NCBI GenBank assembly: GCA_943736015.1
Contig: OX031070.1
Location: 42,370,173 to 42,434,172, forward strand
DNA from: Tridacna crocea
Taxonomy: Eukaryota; Mollusca; Bivalvia; Cardiida; Cardiidae
Length of the DNA stretch: 64,000 nucleotides
Direction: 5' to 3'
Part shown: one piece after another, positions 11,071 through 22,241 of the stretch
Position numbering within the stretch: the first letter of the stretch is position 1
Layout of the letters: every line of letters begins with the position of its first letter
The notes under the pieces: model-generated
The model's input: the letters and a program-made list of their open reading frames with translations, nothing else
Database searches by the model: none
Told to the model about the DNA's origin: nothing
Made by a program: the position numbers and the translations under genes

Positions 11071-11264
11071 CGGTTTTGCATGCACATTCATTTAGGTTTT
11101 TTTTTTTTCAATATTAATGTTTAACCCTTTTCTCTACAAAAGCAGGTATCAATTTTACGAGATACTTGCCAGCTAAATTGAATGAATCTACTAAATATTA
11201 TGTCAATTAACTTCAAAAACTTCAATACCATGACACTTTTTGTATACATTTTTTTATGGTATTC

Positions 11265-11655
11265 CCTTAAAAGGCCATGTAGCCTCTTAAGGTATTTTTG
11301 AATTTCGCGCCAAAAATCAAAAGAAGCATTGTGGGAATATAAAGTGACTGGCACATGACTAATGACACTTAAATTCCGTAACATAAAAAACATGTTATTT
11401 TCCATAAACTTCTTCAGTCGCTGTGTTTGAGGCATCATTTGTGTATTTCCGGTAAGTGAGTGAGCAAGTTGCTCATCTAAAAGTAGACCATGGTTCCCGT
11501 CGGTGTTGACCTGGGCCGTATTAGATCTCTAATTTCTCTTGTTGTCGGATGGTTTTCGACTACTGGGGTTTTATGAATGAAAATTAAAAGGTACTGGGAG
11601 TATCAGGATGAATTTTAATATTTTTGTATAAATTTCGTCCAAAAATCTGAAGGGC
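11265..11655 (-). mobile_element. Family F element, truncated
   Basis: Reverse copy of the TTAA-AGGTGG family (see 27082-27941). Contains TTAAAAGGCC...GTAGCC, the GCGCCAAAAATC motif and the end TCTGAAGGGCCACCT before TTAA. The other terminus is missing. Confidence 0.55.
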
Positions 11656-12949
11656 CACCTTTAAGTGAAAGTACAAAAGCTGCAATACTTTTGACTGAGC
11701 CAATTTAAAGATTTAAATGCATATATATGTTAGATCCAGGTTGACAGCATTAAAGTCAAAATTAACTATATGAAAGGGGAAGAATAGATCACCATTTTAT
11801 ATTTTTCCAACATTTCAATATACTTTCACCTTAGGGCTGCAAAATCCTAATGCTGAAAGGTAAGTTTAAAAGATTATAAAGGTGTAAGATTTATTACACA
11901 AATGCAAACCATGTAAACTCACGTTAGGAGAAAGGGCCGAAATTGTAATGGGCCGAAATTGTAATGGGACGAAATTGTTATCGGTCGAAATTTCCAGTCA
12001 CTGTGAGGACTGTTGACATTTGGGATTCGTTAAATATTCTTCTTCGACGAAGAGCAATACATTCAACTAGTTATGGCAGCAAATGGAATACAAATCATTC
12101 AAATTTATATACTAATGTAGCCTTCTGTAACGCAGGCGTAAAGCTTTTACGAACTTACAATCAATCAAAATGGCGACTGTAATCTTCATAAACAACGACT
12201 GACCTACTTCGTTTCTAAACAATACTTAAGTAAGGACGTAATGTCCTTCACGTTTAAAACAAAAACACATTTCAAAAAAGAAAAAAAATACATTGAACTT
12301 TACCTTTGCGGTCTTGGGTTTGTTCAGATCAAATTGTGAATTGCTTGCCTTGCGTTTCACTCGCCGCCGTTTAAGCTGTGGTGTGGATGAAAGTCACGTT
12401 GCGAGTATGAATAAATTAGGTTACTAGCTATTCAACACTTCAGACATTCAAGCAAATTTTTGTTGAAAATGTAAATGCCTTGTAAAATAAACAAGCCAAT
12501 AATTTTATTGGTAAGAGTATTAATGATGCGTGTTTAACGAAAGCTATTTTTTTTGTGAACATGGATCCGAGTGACATATCATTCATAAAATAGTGCCCGA
12601 TTGGTAATCGTAACATCTCGGCCGATTTGATGGCTCTCAACATCTGAGTAATGCCGAATGGCTAGATTCGTCCGCATTCATATAGAAAAATATAGGATCT
12701 GTGTATTAACAGATATTAAGATTTGATAATTATTCATTGAAATGTCATAACAGTTCAAAGAAAATATCTGTTTAGTGCAATAGTTTGGCTTATTTCATTT
12801 TTTATCTGAAATTCAATCGTTTTATATGTTTAAATGCTTGAATTTCATAGAACTTTTTTTTCGCTGGTTGAATATTTGTGTTGTTGGGTGATTTCCCAAA
12901 TGCCTGAGCGTTGCTATAGGAAGACCGATTACTGACGTAATCGACTTCC
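11656..12949. other. U1-specific spacer, no gene seen
   Basis: Only a short 16-bp tandem repeat (GGGCCGAAATTGTAAT-like, about four copies, 11930-11995) stands out. The block ends at about 12949, where homology to U2 and U3 resumes with AAATTCGATGTAC. Confidence 0.45.
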
Positions 12950-13094
12950 AAAAATTCGATGTACAATTTGATTTACAACGGAAATGTATTTACAAAGATT
13001 TTTGGTAGAAAATAGTGACGCATGTTTTTTTTTTTAAAGTGGAGCATTACAATTTCACGATGCATGTAGCAATTGTCAATAAATCTTTATAACG

Positions 13095-13275
13095 ATTCTT
13101 TTTTTTGTTTTGTTTTCTTCGTTTATTTACTGTTTTTAAGCCAAAATTCTTTTGATTTTTCCTCCCTCCCACTCCCCCCACTCTTTCTCTCCACTCCCCT
13201 CTCTTTCTCTCTCTCTCTCTCTTTCTCTCTCTCTGTCCCGATGTATGTCTCTTTCTCTGTCTGTCTGTCTGTCTC
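13095..13275. repeat. Polypyrimidine / CT microsatellite (U1)
   Basis: Runs of T, CCCTCCC, (CT)n and (CTGT)n. The open frames on both strands here are composition artefacts. Equivalent tracts with different lengths occur in U2 and U3. Confidence 0.8.
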
Positions 13276-13461
13276 TTTACAAAACTCATGCTTTACATCT
13301 AATTTTGCTATAAAATATCGAGATGAACGATTTACACTCCGGGGATACTCATTCTAGCCAAAGCCTTGCAGAAATAAATCTGGCATCCTACAATACAAAA
13401 CGGTTTTTACAGCACTTCTTTCGTTTTTAATAAACATTTTTTGAAATCAGCCAGACCTCTT

Positions 13462-13912
13462 GTTGAATGGCGTTTAGCGCCGGTGTAATGCAGAGAAATG
13501 ACCCCCCATCATAAAATGACCCACGGTCATTTCTCGACGTCGAGAAATGACCCGTGGGTCATTTTGTAATGGGGATTGACGTCGAGAAATGACCCGTGGG
13601 TCATTTTGTAATGGGGGTCATTTCTCTGCATTACACCGGTTTCAACATTATTTCAGTTATATCGCAACTGCCAGTACACCTATCCATGCTTTCCTGGAGT
13701 TTCTTTTACCAGTACTTTACACGGTATTCTTCCCAAGTCACTGACTGTACTTTCCCAAACAGGCATCGTCAAAACAACGGTGAGCGTTGAGAAGAGAATT
13801 AATTCCGCTTATCATCGATCCCTGGACAGAAATTTGGCGAGCTGTGGACTCAAACCATCAACATCCTGCTCTCAAGTCCTTCGCTGTCGACTGCGCTACA
13901 CCGCTCAACGGA
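13462..13912 (-). mobile_element. tRNA-derived SINE (S1) interrupted by a CCGG MITE, U1
   Basis: On the minus strand a tRNA-like head (GGTGTAGCGCAGTCGACAGC as A box, GGTTTGAGTCC as B box, about 13850-13912) is followed by a body and the tail CTGAAATAATGTTGAAA. That tail resembles molluscan tRNA-SINE 3' ends. The tail is split at 13484-13635 by a TIR element flanked by CCGG. Confidence 0.65.
13484..13635. mobile_element. Short CCGG-flanked TIR element (U1)
   Basis: Ends TGTAATGCAGAGAAATGACC and its inverse, flanked by CCGG at 13480-13483 and 13636-13639. The inside repeats GACCCGTGGGTCATTTTG and ACGTCGAGAAATGACC. The U1 copy has one extra internal repeat compared with U3. Confidence 0.7.
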
Positions 13913-14029
13913 ACTGATGTCCTAGGCGTCATCTGATAATTTACTTTATTTCACACCTACAATTTAACGGCCAATGAAACGGCTTTAATCATACCACGTG
14001 AGTACAGAATATATTAGCCTACATTAGAC

Positions 14030-14205
14030 GCTGTAGAGTCCAAAACGGGTTTTTCAAAACGAGGCAAAAGTCCAGTACGGGTTTTTCAAAATCAGGTTTG
14101 AGTCCAATATAGATTTTTCAGAACGAGGCAAGAGTCCTATATAGATTTTTCAGAACGAGGCAAGAGTACAAGATAGATTTTTCAAAACGAGGCTAGAGTC
14201 CCGAA
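14030..14205. repeat. Minisatellite, about 30-33 bp x 5 (U1)
   Basis: Direct repeats of the form GAGTCCxxxATAGATTTTTC followed by AAAACGAGGC. Also at 33890-34053 (U2) and 52427-52590 (U3). Confidence 0.7.
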
Positions 14206-14377
14206 TACCGATATTGGACTGGAAGAGTAGTCTGTCGACGTCCTTTGTTAAAAAAAGCAATTTCAAAACCCTCTTTTGATTGATATGTTTTTATTTTTTT
14301 AATTATTCAAATTAAAATGGTCTTATACTTGTCCTTTACTTTAAAGCCAATACGGAAGTATGAAATAAAGACGTTAT

Positions 14378-14932
14378 TTGACATGCTTGGCTACAATACT
14401 GAAATCAATTGGATTCGTACACTGCAGAACCAGTCGATATTTGGATTCGGCTGTCGCCTTCATCGAGTGGACACCATCGGTAATATTTTCACTCGTGGCT
14501 GCGCCATGAGTGAAAATATTACCGATGGTGTTCACGAGGTCATAAATTTCTATCTTTCACCCGAAAAAAAATCAAACATTCTCTTTATTTCATGCCTTTA
14601 ACTCTTTCTCGGAGGAGCTTTATCAAAGTCCAGTAGTTTTTTTTTCCCGTTATTCCCCGTGGCATACCCCCCCCCCCCCCCCGCATAGCAACGCATTACA
14701 ATATTACGTCAAGCGCGAGAAATGTAAGGTATATGACGTCATATTTCCTATCTGGTTGTGAGGCAGCGCTATTTACCTAGGCAACAAGAACGTGAAAATC
14801 GGTATTTTCAGTGTAAGATCGAAAAATATTTTCACTGCTATTTCTCGATATCCTACCGGAAAGCATGCAATAAAGACTGGTTCTGCAGTGTACTCATCCA
14901 ATAGAATTCGGTATTGTACCCAAGCATGTTAA
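14378..14932. mobile_element. Nested inverted-repeat element, family N (U1)
   Basis: About 55-bp outer arms (CATGCTTGG...CTGCAGAACCAGTC against GACTGG..TTCTGCAGTGTAC...CCAAGCATG). A perfect inner hairpin at 14471-14536 has arms CACCATCGGTAATATTTTCA. It includes a C-run and SINE-like text. No coding region. Confidence 0.65.
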
Positions 14933-15110
14933 ATTTATAACCCCATATTATCAGCACTTTATCCAGCAAAGAATAACAACCACTGTGTCCCTTACAATAA
15001 AAAAAAAAATAGAAAAAAAGGACGTGGTACCTTTGGTTTATGAAGATTATTTACCCGTTTATGTCATAGTTTTTAGGCGATTTTCTAATTATTAAAAACT
15101 GTTCAACATT

Positions 15111-15388
15111 TCAGAGCAAAATCATAGCAGCAAACAAACAAGCAATGTAAACACTGGTGTCTCTATAAAATGAATTCTGCCCGTTTTCCCCACCCGTTCC
15201 CTGCTGTTTATTGACAAGTTCTCTCCCATAGGTCGCATTTTCGTCGTTATCTTTCCGTAGTTCCGTGACATTTTGTACATTGTCGGAACTGTTTTTCTTG
15301 TCAAGTTCGGATTTTAAGGCTGTATTTAGTTTTGTGTCTTCATCTTGAATCGAGTCGGTGACATTTGGTTTCATGGTGCTGGTGGCTC
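15111..15388 (-). CDS. Gene Y, terminal exon D (U1)
   Basis: Minus-strand exon with a good acceptor (TTTGTCTTCATTCAG) immediately upstream and a TGA stop at 15111-15113. It encodes about 91 residues: a polar Asn/Asp/Lys/Glu-rich stretch with sequons (NVT, NAT), then a C-terminal hydrophobic end VYIACLFAAMILL. This fits a GPI-anchor signal or a terminal membrane anchor. The acceptor leaves two bases, matching the one base left by exon C. It differs from U2 at about 9 residues with few silent changes. In U1 the upstream exon C is disrupted, so this copy is probably part of a broken gene. Confidence 0.55.
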
Positions 15389-15486
15389 CTGAATGAAGAC
15401 AAATATGGAATCTGATATGAATTAGCATTTGAGATAAAATTTTATTGTTCATCTCATTCCGGCTTCTACGTGCACGCAAGGACCTT

Positions 15487-15559
15487 TATCGGACAGTGTA
15501 GATTAAGATCACACTGCACGGAACGTGCAGTCTGATCTTAGATCTATACTGTCCGATAA
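15487..15559. repeat. Family C hairpin (U1)
   Basis: Near-perfect palindrome ATCGGACAGTGTAGAT...GCAC/GTGC...ATCTATACTGTCCGAT. Relatives are at 35345-35416, 53876-53945, 23040-23107, 41562-41630, 28341-28410, 46867-46934, 36638-36690, 55178-55225 and, more diverged, 59390-59453 and 61590-61660. Probably a short MITE family. Confidence 0.65.
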
Positions 15560-15789
15560 GGAGAGATATTTTCCCCCAAATGTAACTTTGAAATGTCAAC
15601 ATTTGAGTGTTTTACTGTCGGCTTGAAGATTTCATTTATTTACCTTAAATATGTTTAGAGTTAAAAAGTGTAGAAAAAGGTTGTTAAGCCTATGGTAGGG
15701 TTAATAATATTGTTGACGACGAGACTAATATAGTTTTACCTCAGATTCGTTTTATAACAGGGTTGTTTTTCAAAAACAATTGTTCATGT

Positions 15790-15866
15790 CGATGGGTAAG
15801 TGCAAGACTATTGTAAGCGCATATACATTGTATATGCACTTACAATAGTCTTGCATTTACCCATCG
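15790..15866. repeat. Family D hairpin (U1)
   Basis: Long near-perfect palindrome with ends CGATGGGTAAGTGCAAGAC and the inverse, and centre TATACATTGTATA. Equivalents at 35648-35724 and 54178-54254. Confidence 0.65.
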
Positions 15867-15929
15867 ATGTGTTGAAACACAGGCATACGTACGTGCATGT
15901 GTTTTAAAATTTACATTAGACTCGTTTAA

Positions 15930-16150
15930 CCCTTTACCAAACAACAAAAATTTAGACTGGTCCAAATTGAAAGCACTTGCAGTCGACAAAATAAACGTAA
16001 CTCAAAAATGGAAATTTGTTTACGGCAGAGAAGAAAACATTGTGGGAAAAGGAGAAAATGCTGGTTACCAGCATTTTCTCCTTTTCCTACATTGTTTTCA
16101 GAAGCCTTCTATCTCGGGGTCGTAAAAACCAGGGCTTGTTTGGTAAAGGG
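15930..16150 (+). mobile_element. Family A TTAA MITE, U1-only insertion with empty sites
   Basis: 221 bp, ends CCCTTTACCAAACAA and TTGTTTGGTAAAGGG-like, with TTAA at 15926-15929 and 16151-16154. U2 (35778-35781) and U3 (54309-54312) have a single TTAA and no element at the same place. TTAA duplication with CCC ends is the piggyBac hallmark. The centre is the GAAAATGCTGGTTACCAGCA hairpin. Confidence 0.85.
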
Positions 16151-16282
16151 TTAATAAAATTTTTATCTCGACTCCAACATATGTCATATCCTATATATCT
16201 CAAACGCACTCATGTCAGATACTATAAATCACGAGTACGTACTTGATCAGTTAACATCAATATTTTTGTTATACATATTTAA

Positions 16283-18092
16283 AGGTGGCCCTTCAGATTT
16301 TGAGACGAAAATTTTACAAAAATGCAAAAAAATCATCCTTATATTCTTAAAGCCTTTTAACGTTCATCCATAAAACCACAATAGTGGAAACCCATCCGAC
16401 AACTCGAGAAATTAGAGATTTACTACGGCCCAGGTTGACACCAACGGGATACACGTTCTATTTTTAGATGATCAATTCGATCATTTACATACAGGAATAC
16501 GCAGAGGAAGTTTCAAACATAGCGTCCGAAGAAGACATTATGGAAAATAATTATTACATGTTTGTTATGTAATGGAATTTAAGCGTTATGAGTCACGTGC
16601 CAGTCACTTGACATTCCCACAATGCTTTATTGATTTTTGGCGCAAAATTTAAAAATAACTTAAGAGGCTATGTGGCCTTTTAAGGGAATACCATCAAAAA
16701 TATTTTTTTTGTAATTTTATGAATCTTAATTATTGAATATTTGTATTATTTTTTCATATGAATATATGAATTTCAGTGATATATATATTTTTATACGCCC
16801 GTCGAAGACGGGACGTATAATGGGATCACCCGTGACGGGCGGGCGTCCGGGCGGGTGTCCAGGCGGGCGGGCGGGCGGCGTCCAGTTCTTTGTCCGGAGC
16901 ATATCTCCAAAACTATTCTACCTAGGGTTATGAAATTTCATGGGTGGATAGATCTCATCAAGGGGGAGTGCAGTGCACAGGAACCATAACTTTTGCTTGC
17001 TTAATTTTTGAGTTATTGCCCTTCGTCGTTTTTCATACTTGAATTTTGTCCGGAGCATATCTCCAAAACTTTTCTACCTAGGGTTATGAAATTTCATGGG
17101 TGGATAGATCTCATCAAGGGGGAGTGCAGTGCAGAGGACCCATAACTCTTGCTTGCTTAATTTTTGACTTATTGCCCTTTGTCGTTTTTCATACTTGAAT
17201 TTTGTCCGGTGAATATCTCCAAAACTATACTACCTAGGGTTATGAAATTTCATGGGTGGAAAGATCTTATCAAGGGGGAGTGCAGTGCACAGAAATCATA
17301 ACTCTTGCTTGCTTTTTTTTGGAGTTATTGCCCTTTGTCGTTTTTCATACTTGAATTTTGTCCGGAGCATATCTCCAAAACTATACTACCTAGGGTTATG
17401 AAATTTCATGGGTGGATAGATCTTATCAAGGGGGAGTGCAGTGCACAGAAATCATAACTCTTGCTTGCTTAATTTTTGAGTTATTGCCCTTTGTCGTTTT
17501 TCATACTTGAATTTTGTCCGGTGAATATCTCCAAAACTATACTAGCTACGGTTATGAAATTTCATAGGTGGATAGATCTCATCAAGAGGGAGTGCAGTGC
17601 ATTAGAACCATAACTCTTGCTTGCTTAATTTTTGAGTTATTGCCCTTTGTTGTTTTTCATACTTGATTTTTGTCCGGAGCATATCTCCAAAACTATACTA
17701 GCTAGGGTTATGAAATTTCATGGGTGGATAGATCTCATCAAGGGGGACTGCAATGCCGAGAAATCATAATTCTTGCTTGCTTAATTTTTGAGTTATTGCC
17801 CTTTGTCGTTTTTCATACTTGATTTTTGTCTGGTGAATATCTCCAAAACTATACTAGCTAGGGTTATGAAATTTCATGGGTGGATAGATCTCATCAAGGG
17901 GGAGTGCAGTGCACAGGAATCATAACTCTTGCTTGCTTAATTTTTGAGTTACTGCCCTTTGTCGTTTTTCATACTTTAATTTAGTCTGATGCATGCCCCA
18001 GCTTTACAACTTGGGGTAAGACGGGCGTATCTTGCGACAGTTTGCCGCTCTTGTTTAATTTGGTGAGATGTAAAAATTCTAAATACCCACCT
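16283..18092 (+). mobile_element. Family F TTAA element containing a nested tandem-core element (U1)
   Basis: Starts AGGTGGCCCTTCAGATTTTG after TTAA and ends AATACCCACCT before TTAA (18093-18096). The equivalents in U2 and U3 are about 538 bp; U1 is longer because 16788-18055 is inserted inside. Confidence 0.7.
16788..18055 (+). mobile_element. Tandem-core element, 7 x 156 bp, U1-only
   Basis: Same family as 9440-10838. Repeats start at 16893, 17049, 17205, 17361, 17517, 17673 and 17829, exactly 156 bp apart. The arms carry TATACGCCCGTCGAAGACGG and GCCGCTCTTGTT. The empty site in U2 and U3 is GATATATATATGTTT-TAATTTGG. Confidence 0.8.
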
Positions 18093-18181
18093 TTAACGCT
18101 ACACGTTTTGTGCAGTCTGATCTTGACCTACTCCATCCACAAAACATATTTAAGACTACAACACAGCTGGGGAAGAATTAA

Positions 18182-18401
18182 CTCTTTCCCAGACAACAAA
18201 CTTTTGGACTAGTCCAAATTGAAAGCACTTGCAGATTACAAAATAAATGAAAATCAAAAATTGAAATTTGATTTGGAAAAAGGTAGAAACATTTTGCGAT
18301 AAGGAGAAAATGCTGGTTACAAACATTTTCTCCTTTTCCCACAATGTTTTCTAAGGCTTTCTTTCTCAGGGTCTTTAAAAGTAGGGATTGTGTGGAAAGA
18401 A
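18182..18401 (+). mobile_element. Family A TTAA MITE beside the crossover (U1)
   Basis: TTAA at 18178-18181 and 18402-18405. Carries AACTTTTGGACTAGTCC and an altered hairpin (GCTGGTTACAAAC). Confidence 0.7.
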
Positions 18402-18434
18402 TTAAGGTAATATAATGCTTTGATAAAATCATAC

Positions 18435-18451
18435 CTGCAAGTTCTTGAAGA
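18435..18451 (-). pseudogene. Gene Y exon C, 3' fragment left of inserted element (U1)
   Basis: The last 17 nt of exon C with its donor (CTTGCAG/GTATGA) end at the CCGG boundary of the 3.8-kb element. The rest resumes at 22242. Confidence 0.6.
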
Positions 18452-19853
18452 CCGGTGTAATGCAGAGAAATAACCCCCCTTACAAAATGACCCCTGGGTC
18501 ATTTTACTACGTAGAGGAATGACCCCGGTCATTATTCTACGTAGAGAAATGACCCCAGACCGTAGAAAAAGGACCCCCTCTAGCTGTAGTAGAATGACCC
18601 CCTCATGAAGAGAAAGGAGCCCCGTAGAGAAATGACACCCCCTTTTTTTCCTTGCGGCATTGTTGTTGCTGCTGATGCTGATACTACTACTACTACCATT
18701 ACAACAACAACAACTACTACTACTACTACTCGTATTCTTTTACCCCATTTTTGCCTTAACAATGTTGTTGCTGCTGCTGATGTTTCTACTACAACTACCA
18801 CTACCACTACTACTACTACTACAGCTGCTGTCACTGTAACTACTTCTAGTACCACTACTACCACTTAAACTTCAAGTACTGCTACTTCTGCTGCTATTAC
18901 TACTACATCTACTACTTCTTTTTCTTCTTCTCCTTTTTCTCATTTCTTAGTCTATATTATACGAAGTGTTCTACAACGATAAATACTATTTTTGTATTGA
19001 AAACTGATTATTATGATGTTGTGTATTTACAAATGCTGGGTATACAGCATTGAACATCATTATAATTATTGACATGAACATCATTTTACGGTGCGGTATC
19101 GTTGGGATCTTGGTTGTTTTAATCAATACCGCAAAGCTTCTAGATGTTGCTTTTGCTATTTTTTTTTTGTGTTGTTTCTTTGTTTTTTTTTTCAATGCTA
19201 ATTGCTTGCACCCTAGGGAATTTGCATCATTTAGAGCAATCTTAACGATAACCCTCATCCGGGCTTTTAAAAAACTTTTGGGGTCCACGCGAAGTTTGTG
19301 TTAGAATTTTGTTAATTATCTCTTATTTACTAAATCAAAGTAAAATCAAGTATATGTACATATCTGTGATTTAGATACTCCATAATTTGAAAATACATTA
19401 CATCCGGTTACCATGGTGATGGGAAAATCCCGAAAACTAATCATGCATTTTTCCGTCAACGTGGATTGAAGGAACAGTTACCGAGAAACGCTCGCTAGCG
19501 AAAAAAAGACTTGTTGCCGTTGAGATTCGACCCCTTGCAGGACGAGACATATGCTAGTACCAGCCGAGTAGTTACTTAACTCTTTCCACACTTAGTAAGT
19601 AACTAACTCTAGCGGGTAAATGGTCCTTTTTGGTACTCCTATTTCAAACTTTTGGACCAGTCTAAAAAAATCATTTTAAAAGTATTGAAAACACCCTGAT
19701 CAGAGGAGAGGGCTCATATACATGTAGGAACCCTCTGATTTTTGTCTACACTGTTTTCAAGTATCACAAGCGCCCTTTAAACAGGTCTGTATTGTTGAAA
19801 GAGTAGAGAGCCAATGCCTTACAGATATATTAACATGCAGAGAGTATATTTGC

Positions 19854-20168
19854 ATGTGCGACAGTGTGAACATAATCAAATTAGCAAAAATTAGCAAAAT
19901 TTGCGGTGGCGATGCCGTGATTTGTAATATGGTGTTACACAGATCGTCTGTTATTCAAACAACGTATGTTGTTAAAAACTTAAATACTGGTAAGACGTCG
20001 CGTCTCACAAGGTTTCAGACTTATTTTTGTTATCGTACCAACGGTTATAAAATGTTCGAATCGCATGGCTTGCGGTGCAGTTTCGGCACGGTGGCTGTGC
20101 GGTTGTCAATTTACTTATGTTTGGGTCAATTTTCCATTTATAAAAGCATACAGAACCTAGAGCCCTGA
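19854..20168 (+). other. Short open frame inside the 3.8-kb element
   Basis: 104-codon frame, open also in U2 (38364-38693) with few changes. No recognised motif and no transposase signature; the start is not an obvious ATG context. It could be a remnant of captured or transposon coding DNA. I do not call it a gene. Confidence 0.2.
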
Positions 20169-20221
20169 AACACAGAATCGTACCTAAGAGTCCTAATTCT
20201 TTGTAATAAAATTGCACAGGG

Positions 20222-20540
20222 GCATCATTCTACGAAGAAATATGACCCTGGGTCATCATTCTACGAAGAAACATGACCCTGGTTCAATGTTCTATGTAGA
20301 AAAAATAACTCAGGGTCAATAATCTTCGTAGAAAAATGAGCCAGGGTCAATACTCTATGTAGAAAAAATGACCCAGGGTCAATACTCTTCGTAGAAAAAT
20401 GAACCGGGGTCAATATTCTACGTAGAAAAAATGACCCGGGGTCAATATTCTACGTAGAAAAATGACCCGGGGTCAATACTCTACTTAGAAAAATGACCCT
20501 AGATCAATATTCGACGAAAACTAATGACCCGGGTCTTTAC
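20222..20540. repeat. Internal motif array of the 3.8-kb element (U1)
   Basis: About nine imperfect repeats (36-41 bp) of GGTCAATATTCTACGTAGAA plus AAATGACCC. The same motif forms the element's subterminal repeats. Confidence 0.7.
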
Positions 20541-21446
20541 CCCTAACCTGACATTTACGAATATTGTTCCATAATATTATAGACGCAACATGAACACAGA
20601 CCGGACCCGACTATTTAGCAGCTGACACAGACATTGGTTTGGCAGTTAGATGTCAATTAATTTGGTGCAAAAGTCCTTAAGGGGCTCATGTGTTTTACAT
20701 GTATTATAGCAATAGAAAAAAAAGCTCTTACATTCTGGACTCTCATCGTTCAGACAAAAAGGCTGATGGATGAAGATATCCCTACAGATTTAATCTTATA
20801 TCAATAATTATTACGCAAATTACCAATATTTGAGAACTCGCATAAATGGTCCATGGTCATAGTGTGCAAATTCAAATCTTTTCCGTGTTGCAGGGGAAAT
20901 AAACACAAGATTGGATGTGATGCAAGCTTAACCTTGTTTAAATAAACTGAATAATATATATTATGCTTTAGATATGTACCGTCCGTTTCACATGCATTTG
21001 TCACTGATTTTTTGCCGATATTTTATTTATTTTCATTCCGATCAAATTCAAACTTACCTCAGTTATATCAGCGTTTAGACAAACTCTATGACGAAATTTA
21101 ATTAGGATCTGACATCGGGTACAGAATTTACCCATAAACCCCCCCCCCCCCCCCCCCCATTTCAAGGATTGTTACAATGGGGTATATGGGCAAGTTTTGC
21201 GTATTTTTTACCGTGAGGGTGAATGGAGAAATTTATGTCCATCAACCGATTTTGACGAAATTTTGTCACAGAGTTTGTCTAAAAAGTTTACAAATTTTAA
21301 GATATGTTTCATTATGATCAGTCGAAATATACTTGAAATATCGAGAAAAAAAATCAGTGACACTGGCAGGTAGCAGTAGTAGTAGTTGTAGTAGTAGAAA
21401 TAGTAGTGGTGGCAGTGGCGGCAGTAGTAGCAATATAGAAGATGTA

Positions 21447-21760
21447 TGAGGGTTGTCCCAGAATTACGTAGACTTTTGTTATAACTTTCATAGTAGTTAA
21501 AGGCAGAAATAAACAATTTCGGTAGCTGTGAACATTATATCTATTGCACAAGTTTACAAAATTTCAGCGCGGTATCTGGTCTGATTCTACAAGCTCTGGA
21601 GATAGAGAGGGGTTTCGGAAGCGGGGCAGTTTATGGCGACGTCATGACGTCGTTTGTATTTTTATCACGACAAAGTTTAATGTTAGGACTCATGCTATCA
21701 ACAAAGTCTCCATCAACCTCTACACACTTATATGAATCTGATCATAGAGCACATTCTTCA
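21447..21760 (-). pseudogene. Mariner-like 3' end fragment (U1)
   Basis: A terminal repeat-like GAGGGTTGTCCCAGAATTAC follows a TA dinucleotide. The minus strand further in reads YKCVEVDGDFVDSM, similar in shape to the C-terminal end of mariner-type transposases, with stops in between. Weak, memory-based match. Confidence 0.35.
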
Positions 21761-22241
21761 TATTCTGATTCCATTTCCTTATCTTAACCATCTTACTAAG
21801 CAGAAGTAGTAGAAGAAATAGTAGAAGAAGTAGTAGCATCAGCAGCAGCAGCTGTATTAGTAGAAGTAGTAGTAGCAGTAGTAGAAACATCACCAGCAAC
21901 AACAATGTTAAGGCAAAAAGGGGGGTAGTAGAATACGAGAAGTAGTAATAGCAGTTGTTGTTGTTGTAGTAATGGTAGTAGTAGTTGTAGTAATAGTAGT
22001 AGTAGTATCAGCATCAGCAGCAACAACAATGCCACAAGGAAAAAAAAGGGGGGGGTCATTTCTCTACGGGGGTCCTTTCTCTTCATGAGGGGGTCATTCT
22101 ACTACAGCTAGAGGGGATCCTTTTTCTACGGTCTGGGGTCATTTCTCTACGTAGAATAATGACCCGGGTCATTCCTCTACGTAGTAAAATGACCCGGGGG
22201 TCATTTTGTAAGGGGGGGGGGGGTCATTTCTCTGCATTACA

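Larger units (their letters stand above)
18456..22241. mobile_element. 3.8-kb CCGG-flanked long-TIR element inserted in exon C (U1)
   Basis: Ends TGTAATGCAGAGAAA and inverse, flanked by CCGG (18452-18455, 22242-22245). The TIRs extend about 450 bp (18456-18930 against 21790-22241) and include mirror-image triplet tracts (TAC/CTA against TAG/GTA) and TTGCCTTAACAATGTTG. The inside holds an internal motif array (20222-20540) and a mariner-like fragment. No complete transposase, so it is non-autonomous. U3 shows the empty site AAGTCCAGCTATC. The superfamily is not assigned. Confidence 0.75.

Noticed and set aside
13047..13357. Opposed Arg/Glu-rich and Ser/Leu-rich open frames
   Set aside because: Produced by a CT-rich microsatellite.
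18580..18868. Val- and Thr-rich open frames on both strands (also in U2 and at 21720-22086)
   Set aside because: They are translations of triplet microsatellites inside a transposon TIR.
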